Position numbers and translations under genes: made by a program. From Sphagnum compactum (taxonomy: Eukaryota > Bryophyta > Sphagnopsida > Sphagnales), in the NCBI GenBank assembly GCA_965153455.1, contig OZ234494.1, forward strand, positions 9,238,001 to 9,302,000: 64,000 bases of DNA, in the 5' to 3' direction. Below, piece by piece: positions 26,700-39,571 of the stretch (position 1 is its first letter; the number at the start of each line of letters is the position of its first letter). The notes under the pieces are model-generated. The model was not told where the DNA came from. It ran no database searches and worked only from the letters and a program-made list of their open reading frames with translations.

Positions 26700-27330
26700 G
26701 GAGCTGGGTGTTAAGGTTTTGCCATCCGGTTATCAGAGCGGTCATATGTATATATTTACACACCTTTATAACACTAAGAGCTGAACTTTTTCAAAGACCC
26801 GCCCTGACTCACACCTGCCCAAAAACTGGGGTTTCAACCCTCCGGGTATCAGGGCGGTTATATGAACTTATGTAACACTCGGAGGTCAAATCTTCAAAGG
26901 ACTGCCCGGCCTCATACCAGCCCAAAACTGGGTATTCAAAAAATCCAGACCCCTGGGTGGTTCTTTAACTTCAAGGACCTGGATAGGGCAGTTCTTTAAT
27001 TAATTTTTAAAAAAGTGCCCGGACAGGGTTTTTTTTTTCTTTTTGTTTTCCTTCAAAAATCGAAATACCCGCCCAACACTACACCAAACCCCAGCTGCTA
27101 TTTGGGCAGGTATATGTTAAAGAACCGAGGTTTATACCCGGGCTTCACAAGTGACCTAACCCCTGCCCCCAGCCCGACACAAGTTTTCAAGTGGTTCTTT
27201 AAATTTTCATTTTTTTTCAAAAACCCAAAACCGATCGTGAGCTCAAAAATCCAATACCCGCCCAACCCTGGTCATCGTCATAACCCGAGTTGGCAGGTTC
27301 CCACTTGTTGGAACCTGGAATTGCTGGGTA
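26700..27330. repeat. Cluster of degenerate C-rich repeats
   Basis: Related phrases recur: GGTTATCAGAGCGGTCATAT at 26728 and a variant (GGGTATCAGGGCGGTTATAT) at 26844, and ATACCCGCCCAAC.CT near 27065 and 27257. AAACTGGG-type motifs lie between them. The copies differ in spacing, so this looks like a decayed nested repeat rather than an active tandem array. Its nature is unknown. Confidence 0.5.
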
Positions 27331-27627
27331 AGGGTTTAGGGTATATGTATGTATACCCTCAATTGACAATGCTCCAAAATCAAAGAACCGGGTTTGACCA
27401 TCGACCAAAGGCTTCTAAAAGATTGGTAGAACTGGTTTTGACCCTCTTTTGCTTCGGAAAATCCCCAAAAAATCATTGTTAAATTGAAGCGCTCTCTCAT
27501 ACACCTATTAGGGACAAGAAAAAAAAAGGGTTTTGCAAATGTGGGCACAACTCCGAAGGAAGAGTGTATATGGGTGACATAATTTATTATAATGTGGTTA
27601 GAAGTTCGAACTTGAGGTGTGCACATA

Positions 27628-27884
27628 CCTTACCCTAAGGTCAGTTTCGTCAACAAATAATCCTCAAAATAATGAAATGAAATTTTGTGAAAATATGAAG
27701 TTGACATGTTGAAAATCATCATTATAATTATCATAGGCTACACTCAAAATAATTTCACTACTCATATCACAATATTATTATAGTAGATGATGGGGAAAAA
27801 TATAATTTCAAAATTAAAGAACGAATTCGTTTTTTGAAAGAAAAAAACTCATTTTTTCATTGTGGAAACTGACCCTAGGCTAAG
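27628..27884. mobile_element. Small MITE with TA target duplication (mariner/Stowaway-like)
   Basis: The left end CCTTACCCTAAGGTCAGTTT and the right end, read on the minus strand, CCTTAGCCTAGGGTCAGTTT differ at two of 20 positions. Both are flanked by TA (27626-27627 and 27885-27886). The 257-bp interior is AT-rich and non-coding. Short non-autonomous elements with long TIRs and TA duplications are typical of the Tc1/mariner superfamily. The TIR is not the canonical Stowaway CTCCCTCCG end, so the family is left open. Confidence 0.75.
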
Positions 27885-28495
27885 GTATGCTTTGAACTAG
27901 TTGAACCATATGCAACTATGAAACTCTATTGACCATGCCCTCCAAGTTCATGCTTTGTAAAATATTCACTACCTATGGCCAACATTGTAAGCTTAGTTGA
28001 TACATTAAAGTTCTCTCTAAAAACACTCTGGCTTTGGGTCCGAGTCAAAGAAAGGGAGTGAAATGGGTAACTATTTTAATTGAGTTATGCTCAAAAGTCA
28101 CCTGTCTTTGGGCCCTAGTCTGACTCTTTAACCCCTGTTTCATCCTCAATTTGAGTGTAGCCATAAAGTGAGTGAAATTTGAGTACTATTTAATGAAACT
28201 GGGTATCAGTTCACAAGATTTGCAGTATTTAATTCAGACAAAGACTTGATTTGATGAACAATATGAGCCAACAGGCAAGGCAAATCCAAAACTAGGGATG
28301 AAGCTCGTGTAAGGACGACTAATTTAAGTGAGAAAACTAGTTTGATCCTCTCTCTTTTGTCATGTATATTCTTTTCATCCTGACTTTTGATTTCGTCCCT
28401 ATTTTGACAAAACTGGGGATCAATAGCCCCAGTTTGGAGGTATCTGTAAAGTCCAGCAAACAGAGCACAGAAGCTTGAGTTGTTCGCCTTACAAT

Positions 28496-28889
28496 AAAGT
28501 TATCCATAAAGTCTCACGATTAGGGGCCGAGAACGGTCAGTTTCGGCATAACAGGGCATCAAACGCATAACTGGGAATGAAAATTTTACAAAGCGAAATA
28601 ATTGGGACCTAAACTAGTTTTTCCACCAATCTTGGTGGTGAACTGAGTTTCATCCTGTCTTTCCTTTTCCCTGAGCGCATCCACTGATGCGACATATATT
28701 TTCACTGATCCGATCACTACTACTACTATAATTCGTCTGGAACCTTGTGCATTGAATTCTGAGTTTCAGCCTTTCATACGGAGATTTAATAAAATTTCCT
28801 TACTTTGCGGATACCTCTGAGTGAGGGGACAGGGGGTGAAAGGAGACTCAAAGACAGGGTGAAGGCAGGGTGACTTTACGGATAACTTT
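28496..28889. mobile_element. TIR element family A, copy 1 (394 bp, AAT duplication)
   Basis: The ends are inverted repeats: left AAAGTTATCCATAAAGTC, right on the minus strand AAAGTTATCCGTAAAGTC. The trinucleotide AAT flanks both sides (28493-28495 and 28890-28892). The interior is non-coding and shares long blocks with the copy at 44469-45279, such as GGCATAACAGGGCATCAAA and TCCTTACTTTGCGGATACC. It is non-autonomous; no transposase is seen in the window. The superfamily is not assignable from a 3-bp duplication and these ends alone. Confidence 0.8.
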
Positions 28890-30089
28890 AATACGTGCCT
28901 TAAAAAAAAACTCTCTATTCTCAAGTCAGGCCTAAATTTTTGCTTGACTTTTCCTCCAATCAATCCCCTTTTTTTGTTGGATTCTTCTTCCTCATTTCCC
29001 CCATGAAACCAGCCAGTGTCACTGGGTGATTTTGTATACCTAATTGTTCATCATTTTTGTTAGGGAAGGCCATATTAGCATCTCTTAGCCTATGTACAAC
29101 TTATTTAGCATCGTGCTATAATTGTAAGCACTATTACCTAGTATAATTGGGGGTAGGTATTTCAGTATAATTCAAATGTCCCCACAAACAAACCTAGCAA
29201 ACTTCATTAAGAATCTCTCAACATTGGTCACAACCAAAGAAAGCTGTGTATGAGCCAATTCTTGGCAACCCAACAGAGAATTGGGTCCCCACTTTTACAA
29301 GACTCCCCAGTCCCCCAGTCCACCACCAACATGGTCCCACATCCAAGACTCAAGTGCTCCAAGACTCAAGTGCTTCTTCCCAAGATGTGGTAAAAAAGCA
29401 ACAATCTATATATTAAATTTTTTTTGTCCTATTTTGCATGCAGCCTTTCTTTTTAAATAGATGGTTTGTGTGTCCTCTTTTGCATTCCATAATTTTAGGA
29501 GGTGGTTGGTTGTTGGAGGAGTGTGTTTTGAATCATCAACAAAGTTGTCTTTTCTGCCATGTCCAATGCTCATTAATTCAGTGTGAATCTGAAGGAAGAA
29601 AGGCAAAGAAAAAAAGAAAAAAAGAAAACCCTAATTCCCATTCCAAGCTCTCATAAAAAAACAACCAGGAGCCAGAAAAAGTGTGCATTTGGCAGATCCA
29701 AATGGCCACCCACAAAGTGTGGAGATGGCATCCAAGTCTCATTTTGGTACCCTAAACCCTAAACCCTACCTACATACCTGTCTACAAGGTTTGTGCACAT
29801 GCTTTGTTACATTTGTATGTGTTTGAGTGGATTGTTTATGTGTGATCCATGTTGCCTTCCAAGTTCAGATTTTTTTGATTGCAAGGAGCCTCTTCAATTG
29901 GCCCATCACAAAAAAGTTCTGAATCTTTGGAGACTCCCCCAATGTAAAAAGTATTCATTCCAGACATAGACACCTATTGGCCCCAAAATTCCTCAAGCTA
30001 CATAGGTTCCAAGAGGACCAGCGTTGGGCAAAACTTATGGGATAAAGTGTGGTGCTATTGAGAACATGTTGAGGAACACATTGGGAACT

Positions 30090-30105
30090 GGGGGGGGGGG
30101 GGGGG
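30090..30105. repeat. 16-base poly-G run
   Basis: An uninterrupted run of G on the + strand. The flanking phrase GAACATGTTGAGGAACACATT just to its left recurs at about 35219, so the run lies inside a dispersed repeat. Homopolymer length may be affected by sequencing. Confidence 0.9.
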
Positions 30106-30944
30106 AACCTGTTGATAACACATAGGGAAAAAAACCAAAAAGGGTCTCTTGGGTAGATCCCATAGGGGATGATGGTATGTATTTTGGTGTAATTTACCAC
30201 AAAACAAGACTTTTTGTCACATCCATTTTGTCCATTTACCTTCTTTATAACCTAGCGTAAATTAAAAACCCCCGCCTGGATGGATGCTTGTATTTCAAGC
30301 TCCCCATCCAATAACTAGAAAATTCCTTGCTACTCTTCCTTAAAAGCCTGGTAAGACATGACAAGGATCTCATGAGGCATATAATAACCCTACAAAACTG
30401 CCATATGGTTGGTGTAGTTTACTCCAATTATTTACTCGGTTGGTACTATCTCCACAAAATTTGTCTAGACCTCGAACTCCCACCCTTCCCAACCCCCAAG
30501 TTCCAACACTCCTCCTTATCCTCTCCCTCACACACACAACACCCCTTTCCCTCTCAATACTTGGGTCATTTTAGTTGGGCTTTGTTGGGCTTGCTTGCCT
30601 TTGTAGTCAAGGATATAGTGTTGAAATTCATTAATGAGTACACTACTTTCAAGGGACTTTGACCCCTACTTTGTAGACTGTTGTCTTTTCTTTGGTTGAA
30701 CATAACTTTCACAAAGTGAACTTCCGGGTTTTGTCTATCAACATAAGGAAGATTTTTGAAATGTTCCTAATATACATAAATGTGTGCCTTTCATTAGGCA
30801 TGTGTTTAAAATAAATAGTTTTTTCATGGCAAGGTTATCATGTGACACATGCCCTTCTTCTTAAATAGAATGATAAGGGACATTCTTTCTAACCCATTTC
30901 CAAACAAGTAGATAGTGCCTATGACATAGATATTTTGGAATATG

Positions 30945-31312
30945 AGGTACTTACTTGTTGGAACTAGGATTTGAATCCTTTGTTCACACAAGGGAATATT
31001 GCTTGTTATAAGGATAAAAGATCCTTGGGTTGTTTTTTTCAACATCCTCATGCTTTCTCTTCATTTGCCCCTTTTGTTTCCCCCTTTTCCCACAACCCAA
31101 ACCAACCCAAAAAGAAAAGTACTAATTAAGGTACTTACTTGTTGGAACTTGGATTTGAATCCTTTGTTCACACAAGGGAATATTGCTTGTTATAGGGATA
31201 AAAGATCCTTGGGTTGTTTTTTTCAACATCCTCACGCTTTCTCTTCATTTGCCCCTTTTGTTTCCCCCTCTTCCCCCAACCCAAACCAACCCAAAAAGAA
31301 AAGTACTAATGA
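30945..31312. repeat. 184-bp tandem duplication, two near-identical copies
   Basis: The block starting AGGTACTTACTTGTTGGAAC at 30945 repeats at 31129 with only a handful of differences and ends in AAGAAAAGTACTAAT in both copies. The low divergence indicates a recent duplication. No coding function is evident. Confidence 0.95.
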
Positions 31313-31889
31313 AGAGGACCAAAAAGTGGTGGTAGAATGTGGAAAGTAACTTGTTGGATTCAATCATGTTTCTTCACACATGAGAATACCATGGTATCTT
31401 TTCAAGTTGGGTAGAAATTATATTATTTTTGAGAATTTTGAAAATTTTAGTAATTATTTATTTGAGATGCCAAATTTTAGGAAATTACAAGGGAGAGAAA
31501 AATTACAAAAAATTGGTGGAAACCTACGAGTTTTTTTTTCGCTTCATGTCAATCCATCACAAAGCACATATTTGATAATTGACAACACTTTTTTCTCCTC
31601 TAATTTGGTGGAATATTATGTCTTCCCATTTTTGCTTTGAATAACAAGGGAAACATAAGAGGTCGTGGGTGCAAAAAAATGCATATGTACTCAAAACATG
31701 TTGATGAAACATACATAATTTCTTTGTATTTGGCATTTTGTCATAGTATTTTTTAAAACATTTCAACAAGGCAATCAAATAATTTTTCATTTTTTTCAAC
31801 TTTGCTTTTTTATTTTTTTATTTTTTTGGTTGAACTTGCCATTTTAGTATGAAATCAAAGCGCAATGGTTAAAACTAAATGGTTTCATT

Positions 31890-31912
31890 GGGGGGGGGGG
31901 GGGGGGGGGGGG
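31890..31912. repeat. 23-base poly-G run
   Basis: A long uninterrupted G homopolymer in otherwise AT-rich intergenic DNA. Such tracts can form quadruplex structures, but the exact length is not reliable in sequence data. Confidence 0.9.
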
Positions 31913-34900
31913 ACATGGGTTTCCTTAACATATATGCCCAAGTAATACCCTTCAAGAGATATGCATTCTATGGGAGCTTTTAACAATAACCTTGCTGAAA
32001 AAAAAAAGGATTTTAATTTTTAAAACCTTTACGTGGTAGAGGGTGCTTTCAATAAAACTTTTACTAATGATTGCATTATTTTTGACAAAAAAACATCTCA
32101 CACAAAATCTGTTTAAGGTTTCATTAAATATTGAAGAACCTTCAAGGACTATAGGAAATCAAAAATTCTCATGGGCTAATTAGAAACAAGGAAAGGAAAT
32201 GATAATGGCCCATTTAGATAAGTTGTATGGGTCAAGGACAAAACAAAAATATAATGAGAAAACTACATGGATTTGACAAACAAGGAATTTAACAATGAAT
32301 AAAAATTATAAAACTTTATTATTTAAACAAGGCATGTTACAAGTTAAATGAGATGGAATAGGAATACAAAGATCACAACTTGATTTGCAACAAGATTGAA
32401 AGGTGGTGCCTTCAAAAGCTTCACTTATATTATCTTATATAATTTAAAAAAGATTCATCAACATTTTAAAAAGTTCCACCAATTAACCAATTAAGTCTTT
32501 TGTAAGCTTTTATTAGATATTTTTAAATTAAAAACTTTCACCAATTACGTATTTAAAAAACTTTATCAATTATCATTTTGAAAAAATTCGTCAATTACAC
32601 ATTTAAAAAACTTTTAAACATATTCCTTGGATATTTCAAAAACTAAATCTTTTTAATGTTTAAAAAATTCAAACATAGTCTTTTGATTTTTCAAAAAAAA
32701 TCCTTTAATGTTTTAAAAACTGATGAACATATTCCTTGGATACTTAAAAAAACTTCTTTTGATGTTTTTAGGAACTTATAAGCATATTCCTTGGACATAA
32801 TTTCAAGAAACTTCCTTTATTACTTAAAGTGCATGACAATACTTATCGAGGCGAACAACCCTAAATCAACAAATTAACAAAATGGGAGCAATTGCAACAA
32901 GTGTGGTCTGGACCAGGAGGAGAGGTGCTTTAAAAAGTAATCGATAGTTGGGTTTTTTTGCCCAATGGTCTTTCAAACTTTAATTGCATCCTATCACCAT
33001 AATGGTTGGAAATTAACTTGGAATTTGTCTTTTGAAAAATTTGATGAGCCAACATTTGTTTTTGGTGCAACAAAGGAATTTCATCAAAAGTGCATACATA
33101 ATTTCCAAGTATTATCTATTCATGAAACCATCCCAATGATTTTAATGAATGTTAACTCTATAACTTTTAGAATGGAATAGTCAATAAGTAAGGTGCAATC
33201 AAGAATTTGCAAGCAAATTATAATGATTTTGGTAAAAAAAGGTCATTGAATTGTAATTTTCACCTTTACTACAACTTTCTCACTAGGCTTTGACTAGGGA
33301 TCTTGGGTTTGGGAGGACAAAACTATGTTCAAACTTCATGTGCTTCATGTTAGGAAAGGGTGAAAGTTTTTAGACAAGAATAAATGTTTGTTGAAGCCCA
33401 TTTAAGAGGAATGACAAATGTTATCATGTAGTTCCAAAATCAATTGGAAAGATGTTTGGTGAAAACAATGTGCAAAAAAAGATGTTGATTTTTCATAAAG
33501 TGGTGGTGCTCAATTTATGGAAAGGGGAAATGAACAAGATGCATGTAGTGTAATCATAAATCAATCATTAAAAAATCAATCATAAAAACCAGGTGTCATG
33601 TTTTGTTGAAAGCCTTATAACACATTTAGCTTGGGCATAGACATCTTTCAATCCTAATCTCCTTAATCCATCCTCCTATTTGACCCACCATGAATGTAAG
33701 CATTTGACATTCAACAATGCATTTTTAAAAGAAGCTATTGAAGAAGTTCCAAAAGATGACCCCTATGTGGATGAAATGGAACAATGTAATCTTTTGTAGC
33801 TTTCTTCACTCTAACTTTGGTTTAGGTTACCAAATCATAAAAAGCCTCATTGATCATGAGAGACTTCAATAGAAGCATATTTTGTGAAACATTACCAAGT
33901 GTCCAAAGGCTGATAGCAAGTTTCTTGTTGAATTTGATATAATGTGATGCTCACATTCATCTTTTGCTAAAGGAATGGGTTAGGAATGGGATAGAAGTTA
34001 GGTGGAGTTATCAACTTCACATGTTAGTTAACCTTGTTGGGTAAGTTCCATGCTTGCTTGGGGTTGGTTTTTATCTTTAGTTATATGTTTTTTGTGATTC
34101 CATGTATAATGCAATGACTTTTTGCAAATTATTCAAGTTTTTCTAATGAAAAACTTCCACAAAACCTACCAAAATAATGTTTATATTTATTGTCGAGATT
34201 CCACAAATTATGTTTTTATTGCTAAAGAGAATTTTTAAAATTAAAATAATTATTTGACACCCAAATGTTGAACTTGAAATGGTGAAATGGTATATTTGAC
34301 AAAATCCTTGTGGTTTCAAGAATTTGATAAAAGATGATTTAACATCCATGTTTTAAACATCCAAATTCTAATTTCCCTATCTTGTAAATCCCAACCCAAC
34401 TAAAATTTAATTTAAGTTACTAAAAAACACATGCACTAATACATGTTCTTCTTAATAATGATTAATACATGTTTCATTGTTTAAGATTTTGGGTTCCATG
34501 CTTTGTACAAGCAAACACATGTTTTCTCAACACCATCTTTCCAATCATCATGACGATGAATGGATATTATGCTTACAACAGATGATATTTGAATTTTAAT
34601 AGACGTAATCATTGTTGACTTAATTTGTGTAGATCTTGTTTTGTGAGTTGTTTTTTTCCCAAGGAGTGGTTGCGATGATTGCAACTTAGGCAAAGGTTGT
34701 GTTATTTTGCAATTGACACCTTGAGGATGATTTCATCCCTCTAGTAGTAAAAACATTTAAATCTTTTACTAAAAAACGAACAACTTCCTTCATCGATGTG
34801 CCAACATGGCATGGTCAACAAAGGGGTTTGGAGGTTTTTCTCTTTCGATTATATGTTAATTTTACAGGTAGAAGGTGTTAGTGGCTCTGTATAAAGTTCA

Positions 34901-35380
34901 GATTGCCATGATCTTGCATTGGGCAATTGTGGGAGCAGGAAAGGCCTCGTTTAGGCTTGGTATCCTTCCAAGTTTTTTGCCCATGTCCTTGCACAACTTG
35001 CTTCATGTTAGTGGCGATGAGTTTAGGTCCTAGGTTTCATGTTTTCTCCTCATAAGGCTCCCCATTGAACGTTTTGCACTTTTAGGTGTGATCTTTATTT
35101 GGACTTCGGTCCTTTCTTCTTTTTTCTTCTCTTGTTCCCTTGCCAAGTGTTTTTCCTTTATTTATTTATTTCCAAAAATGTTGGCCAAAGGATTCCTCAC
35201 AAAGTGAGATGCTATGGGGAACATGTTGAGGAACACATTCAGAACTTTAAAAACATGCTGAAAACCCATTAGGAACCTTGATGATAACACATTGAGGACA
35301 ACAAAAATCAACGTTATATTGCTTGCATTCCCCACCCCCACACCCAGCCCTCACAAAAGAAAAAAACCTGGGGCTTTTGG
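31913..35380. other. AT-rich intergenic DNA
   Basis: There is no gene, RNA or intact element that I can support. Between 32440 and 32830 short phrases such as CATATTCCTTGGA and TTTAAAAAACTT recur irregularly, suggesting a decayed repeat. At 35205-35300 lies a diverged copy of the sequence around 30050-30125 (GAACATGTTGAGGAACACATT). Confidence 0.5.
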
Positions 35381-35427
35381 TTCATGCTAGCTCACCTTAT
35401 AAGTATTAGCTTCTTTGCCTACTTTCA

Positions 35428-35775
35428 TTCCTATCTCAAACTACTACCTAAGACTCCTACCTACCTACCTACTCTCCTTCCTTTCTCAAACTATTTGGTA
35501 CCTACCTACCTACTTTCCTCCCTTACTCAAAATACAAAGTACTTGCCAACCTACTTTCCTCCCTTTCTTAAACTATTTGGTACCTACCTACCTACTTTCC
35601 TCCCTTTCTCAAACTACAAAGTACTTGCCAACCTACTTTCCTCCCTTTCTCAAACTACAAAGTAGCTGCCAACCTACTTTCCTCCCTTTCTCAAACTACA
35701 AAGTACCTGCCGACCTACTTTCCTCCCTTTCTCAAACTACTACCTACGAACTTTCCTTCATTTCTCAAACTACTC
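35428..35775. repeat. 41-bp minisatellite rich in CCTACC and CTTTCCTCCC
   Basis: About eight units of roughly 41 bp are present, each with TTTCTCAAACTAC, a variable GTAC.TGCC or GTACCTACC part, and ACCTACTTTCCTCCC. The unit length is not a multiple of three, so the open frames across it are incidental. It ends about 160 bp upstream of a G-box in front of the GT64 gene. Confidence 0.85.
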
Positions 35776-35935
35776 CTGTCCAACCTTCATCCCTTCTTCC
35801 CATCCACTTTTCGCACGCCAACAAAAACAAGCACAAAATACCCACTCCCACTTTTTTTTTTAATGTTTGTAAATTATTTTTGGGGGGAAGGGGGGGTGGG
35901 GGAGCGCAAAGGTCTTGGGGGACTTGAGATCTTGA

Positions 35936-35963
35936 CACGTGCAAAGTCGCAGTCTGACACGTA
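35936..35963 (+). promoter_or_regulatory. G-box pair in the GT64 upstream region
   Basis: GACACGTG (CACGTG at 35936-35941) and a second GACACGTA (35956-35963) lie in a GC-richer block about 0.7 kb before the likely GT64 start. CACGTG and ACGT-core elements bind bZIP and bHLH factors in plants. The transcription start is not known, so their role is inferred. Confidence 0.35.
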
Positions 35964-36670
35964 ACGAAAGCGGAGCGATTGCCTGAATTCAAATCATGAA
36001 TTTTTGGGGAGCCTCGTTCGCAGCGAAAGTCCCCACCGCCCTTTACGCAGCCCTAGAAACCCGTAAAAGAAGATTTGCGGAGAACTTACTCAAGAACAAG
36101 AAGGAAGGAGGAAGCGGCCCGCAAACACTAACCATGGACCACGCGCACGGAGAAAGAAAGACACGGAAAAACAGAGACACACATAGAGAGAGAGAGGACC
36201 AAGTGTGTGCCTTTCGGTTGAGCTTTGAATGAAGAGGGAAATGTTTGGGGACGACGGAGTAATTATGATCTAACTGTCTTTTTGGGAAATGGGTCCGTTT
36301 TTTTTCTTGAGTTTTTTTTTGTGTTTGTAGGTAGCAGGAGTAGCCTAGCAGGAGTTGGTGATGAACTGATCTTGTGCAAACAAGAAGTGGGGTTGGGTTG
36401 TTGTTGGATCTGCGTGAAAGAGTGTGTGCTTTAGTGTTGTTGATCAGGAGGAGAGTTGCTGGGGGTTGTTGTTGTTGAGGAGAATCTTAAGAGAATGGAG
36501 TTCCTTGAAGGATGTGTTGTTAGTAGTAGTAGTACTAGTTGTTGTTGTTACCTTCAATGACTGGTGTGTTTCGACTCCTTCGCAAGGAAGTCGTGATCAG
36601 TTTCTGTTTGTGGCCCTTTCTCTTCTTGAAAGTTGTGAAGGTGAGGATGAAAGAGAAAGAGAAACTGACC

Positions 36671-39571
36671 ATGAAAGGAGCTAGGGATCGTTTATGGGGG
36701 CGTTGGCGTCCTGCTCTCTTGTTCAATCATGCTGGACTCTGCCGTATCAAACTAATGTCACTCCTCTGTCTTTTTTTGGTTGCCCTTGTGGTGATCAGTC
36801 GAGCTGCTTCTTTCATGGGATGGAGGCATCGCCTCGATTCTCCACAATCACTCTCAAGGTTCCTTTTTTGCCCCCCTTCTTTGTGATGATTTTTCAGCTC
36901 GGAGGTTGCTGGATTTAATGGGGAAATTGCATGATTATTGTCATGCCTCCCTAATGAGTCTGGAAACAACTTGATGCACCTTTGAATAATCTTCAAGGTT
37001 TAGGGTTTGTTGAAGATGGGTTTTTTTTCCCTCCCTTGACCAGAGACTGTGGTGCACGCTTCTCTTTGTTATTGGTGATCACAGAGTTCATGAAATTAGG
37101 TGCAGAAAGAGGGTTGTGATTTTGTTAAGTTCAAGTGTTTCTTGGTTCTGCATTACTACAAGTACCAGTAATGTGTGAGTTCATATGTGTGACGTTGTTT
37201 TGAGCTTTTCCTCATTCCAGAGAATGGAAGTAGACCTCAGTGCTTAATGCCAAGCTTGTTGTGTGTTGCTGTTGTTGCATATACCATATGTTCAACCATG
37301 TGCATTGTTTAAGTGTCACAAGATTGAGTTATCCTTGTTTGAAAGATGTTAGAAGTGAGCTTCTCATCTACTTTGGGAAGTGCATAATTCATGCAACATA
37401 CTTCTGATGGTCTTTTTGTGCTGAATTTTCTTGTCAAGCATTTGATCCATGCTTGGCAATTATAGATGTGTGCTCAGTCCTAGCAGAGTGTAAAGAGATT
37501 AAGGAGAGTGTCTTTGCACTCAAAAACTGTCGCATCTGGTGTCTGATGCAGGCACCGATACACAGTGTTGATAAATACATGGAAACGAAATGACCTGCTC
37601 AAGAAAACTGTGGCACATTATGCACAATGCAATGGTGTTGATGCCATCCGTGTGGTTTGGAGTGAACATGACCCGCCATCTGACTCTCTATATTCTGAAT
37701 TGAGTCAATCTGTGGCTTCCAGCAATGTGCATGAGAAACACCAGAAAATTTCATTCCAGTTTGATACTCATGATAAAGATGATTTGAACAATCGATTTAA
37801 GCCGCTCAAGGGGCTTCACACAGATGCTATCTTCTCGATTGATGATGATGTAGTGGTGCCATGTGCATTGCTGGAATTTTCATTCAGCGCTTGGCTTACT
37901 GCACCAGACAGTATGGTTGGCTTTGTTCCTCGAATGCACTGGATTGAGTCCATGGTATGTCTCAAACAATCCAATGCAAATGCAAGGGAAATATGCTACA
38001 TTGATGCACTCTTGTTGTTCCTTGTAGATGTTTAGTTTGCCTGCACCCTTTTGTTAGCCTAGACTCAGAAAATTCCACTCCAACTGGAGCCTTTCTCCTC
38101 TAACCCTTAAGAGCTTAGATCAAGCAAATCAGCAACTCTCCTGAACAAGCCCTGATTGGAATTTGTATCTACCATGAGTTAGTGTGGATTGGCCTGCTAG
38201 CAATAGACCTAGTGCCCAAATTTGGATGGAGTAGAGAGAGAAGATGCATCAAGATTTGGAAACCATGGGAGAGCATTTAACTTTGTGCTGGTGGGAAGCA
38301 GAACCATGCAGGGGAGGAGGAGAAGTACACATATGGGGGATGGTGGTCAGTGTGGTGGATGGGCTCGTATAGCATGATCCTCTCCAAGGCTGCTTTTGTA
38401 CATCACAAATACTTTGAGCTTTACACTCATCAGATGCCTGCCTCAATACGCCACTATGTCAGAGAAGCAAGGTATGCTGAAGGCTGATATTTGTAGTGAA
38501 GTTTGGATTTGTCTCTAAATGAAGTTCTCACTATCGTCAAACCCATGAGAAGTCTCTGATTAAGGAAAGAGATTGGAAGTGAAGAGCTCCACCACCCTCT
38601 TTCCCAAATTTCAGGTTGCTTGTCTTCTACTTAATCTTGATATTTGAAAACCTTGAAATTCTGTGGATCTGAGTCTCTTCTCAACCTTGGAAGATGAAGA
38701 GTTTGTAAGCTTGGTAAAGGAGTGAACTTCGGAGTAAAGAATGGTGCCTTCAGATGGCTTGTAAGAAAAGAAGTCAAGCAAAGGAGAAGAAAGAAGCTTT
38801 GGGTGTCATGAATCCTAACTACCTACCTTTTCATAGGAACCTAACTTGGAAGTGTCTGCAGGAGAGGTGGACACTGGTGAGAATAGAAGCTATTGAAACA
38901 AGACTTGTGAATTCTGAGTCTCAAATTGAGAAAAATGGAACAAAATTTAAAATTGAGAAGGATCCTTCAGTGTTGGGAAATTTGTGTCTTCTTGAGGACT
39001 ATGAAGATGAAGACAATGTAGAAGATGAAAAGCAATCTGGAAATGAGGATTGAAGGGAGTTATGTTAGCTATAATCTGTTGCAATATCTGGAGGTGAAAT
39101 CAGTTTGTGACAATAATATTTTTTGTTGGGTCTGGATGCAGAAACTGTGAAGACATTGCTATGTCATTCTTGGTTGCAAATGCAACTAGTGCTCCACCTT
39201 TGTGGGTGAAAGGTAGTACTTTGTACAATCATGCATATATATGGATATGAATACACACACACACACACATATATGTGCTGTGCTCTCTCTCTATCTTGGC
39301 TGTTTGGTTAACCCTTTTTGTTTTGTAGTCTGAGTTTTGTGCAATACCTTGTGAGTTGACTCTGTCATTTTTGGTGATGCTAATTGTGCTCTCTCCTGGG
39401 TGCTGTGCAGGTCGTCTATTTGAGATTGGGTCAACAGGAATCAGCAGTCTTCAAGGCCACTCTGAGCATCGCACGCAATGTGTCAACCACTTTGTATCTG
39501 TATATGGGTATATGCCCCTTGTAGCCAGCCATGTAAAAGTAGTAGATGCACGAAATCAATGGTTGTGGTGA
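36671..39571 (+). CDS. GT64 glycosyltransferase, EPC1/GMT1-like (GIPC mannosyltransferase)
   Basis: Five exons join in frame: 36671-36858, 37552-37954, 38302-38471, 39142-39212 and 39411-39571, giving 330 aa with TGA 39569-39571. It is a type II Golgi protein: a short basic tail, one membrane segment (about residues 28-43, MSLLCLFLVALVVIS), a short stem, then a GT64 domain. Visible family features are VLINTWKRNDLL, the donor-binding SIDDD (DDD 160-162), GFVPRMHW, YTYGGWWSVWW, RNCEDIAMSFLVANAT and the C-terminal FEIGSTGISS and DARNQWLW. The exostosin-like plant relative EPC1/GMT1 adds mannose to glycosyl inositol phosphorylceramides in the Golgi. The match is from memory but runs the whole length. 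In-frame ATGs at 36557 and 36647 are alternatives; 36671 gives the short cytosolic tail usual for the family. A 69-codon upstream frame (36225-36434) may lie in the 5' leader. Confidence 0.93.

Noticed and set aside
38754-39053. + strand 99-codon frame in the third intron of the GT64 gene
   Set aside because: Including it would break the conserved join between VREAR and NCEDIAMSF. The flanking donor 38472 and acceptor 39141 give a perfect family match.
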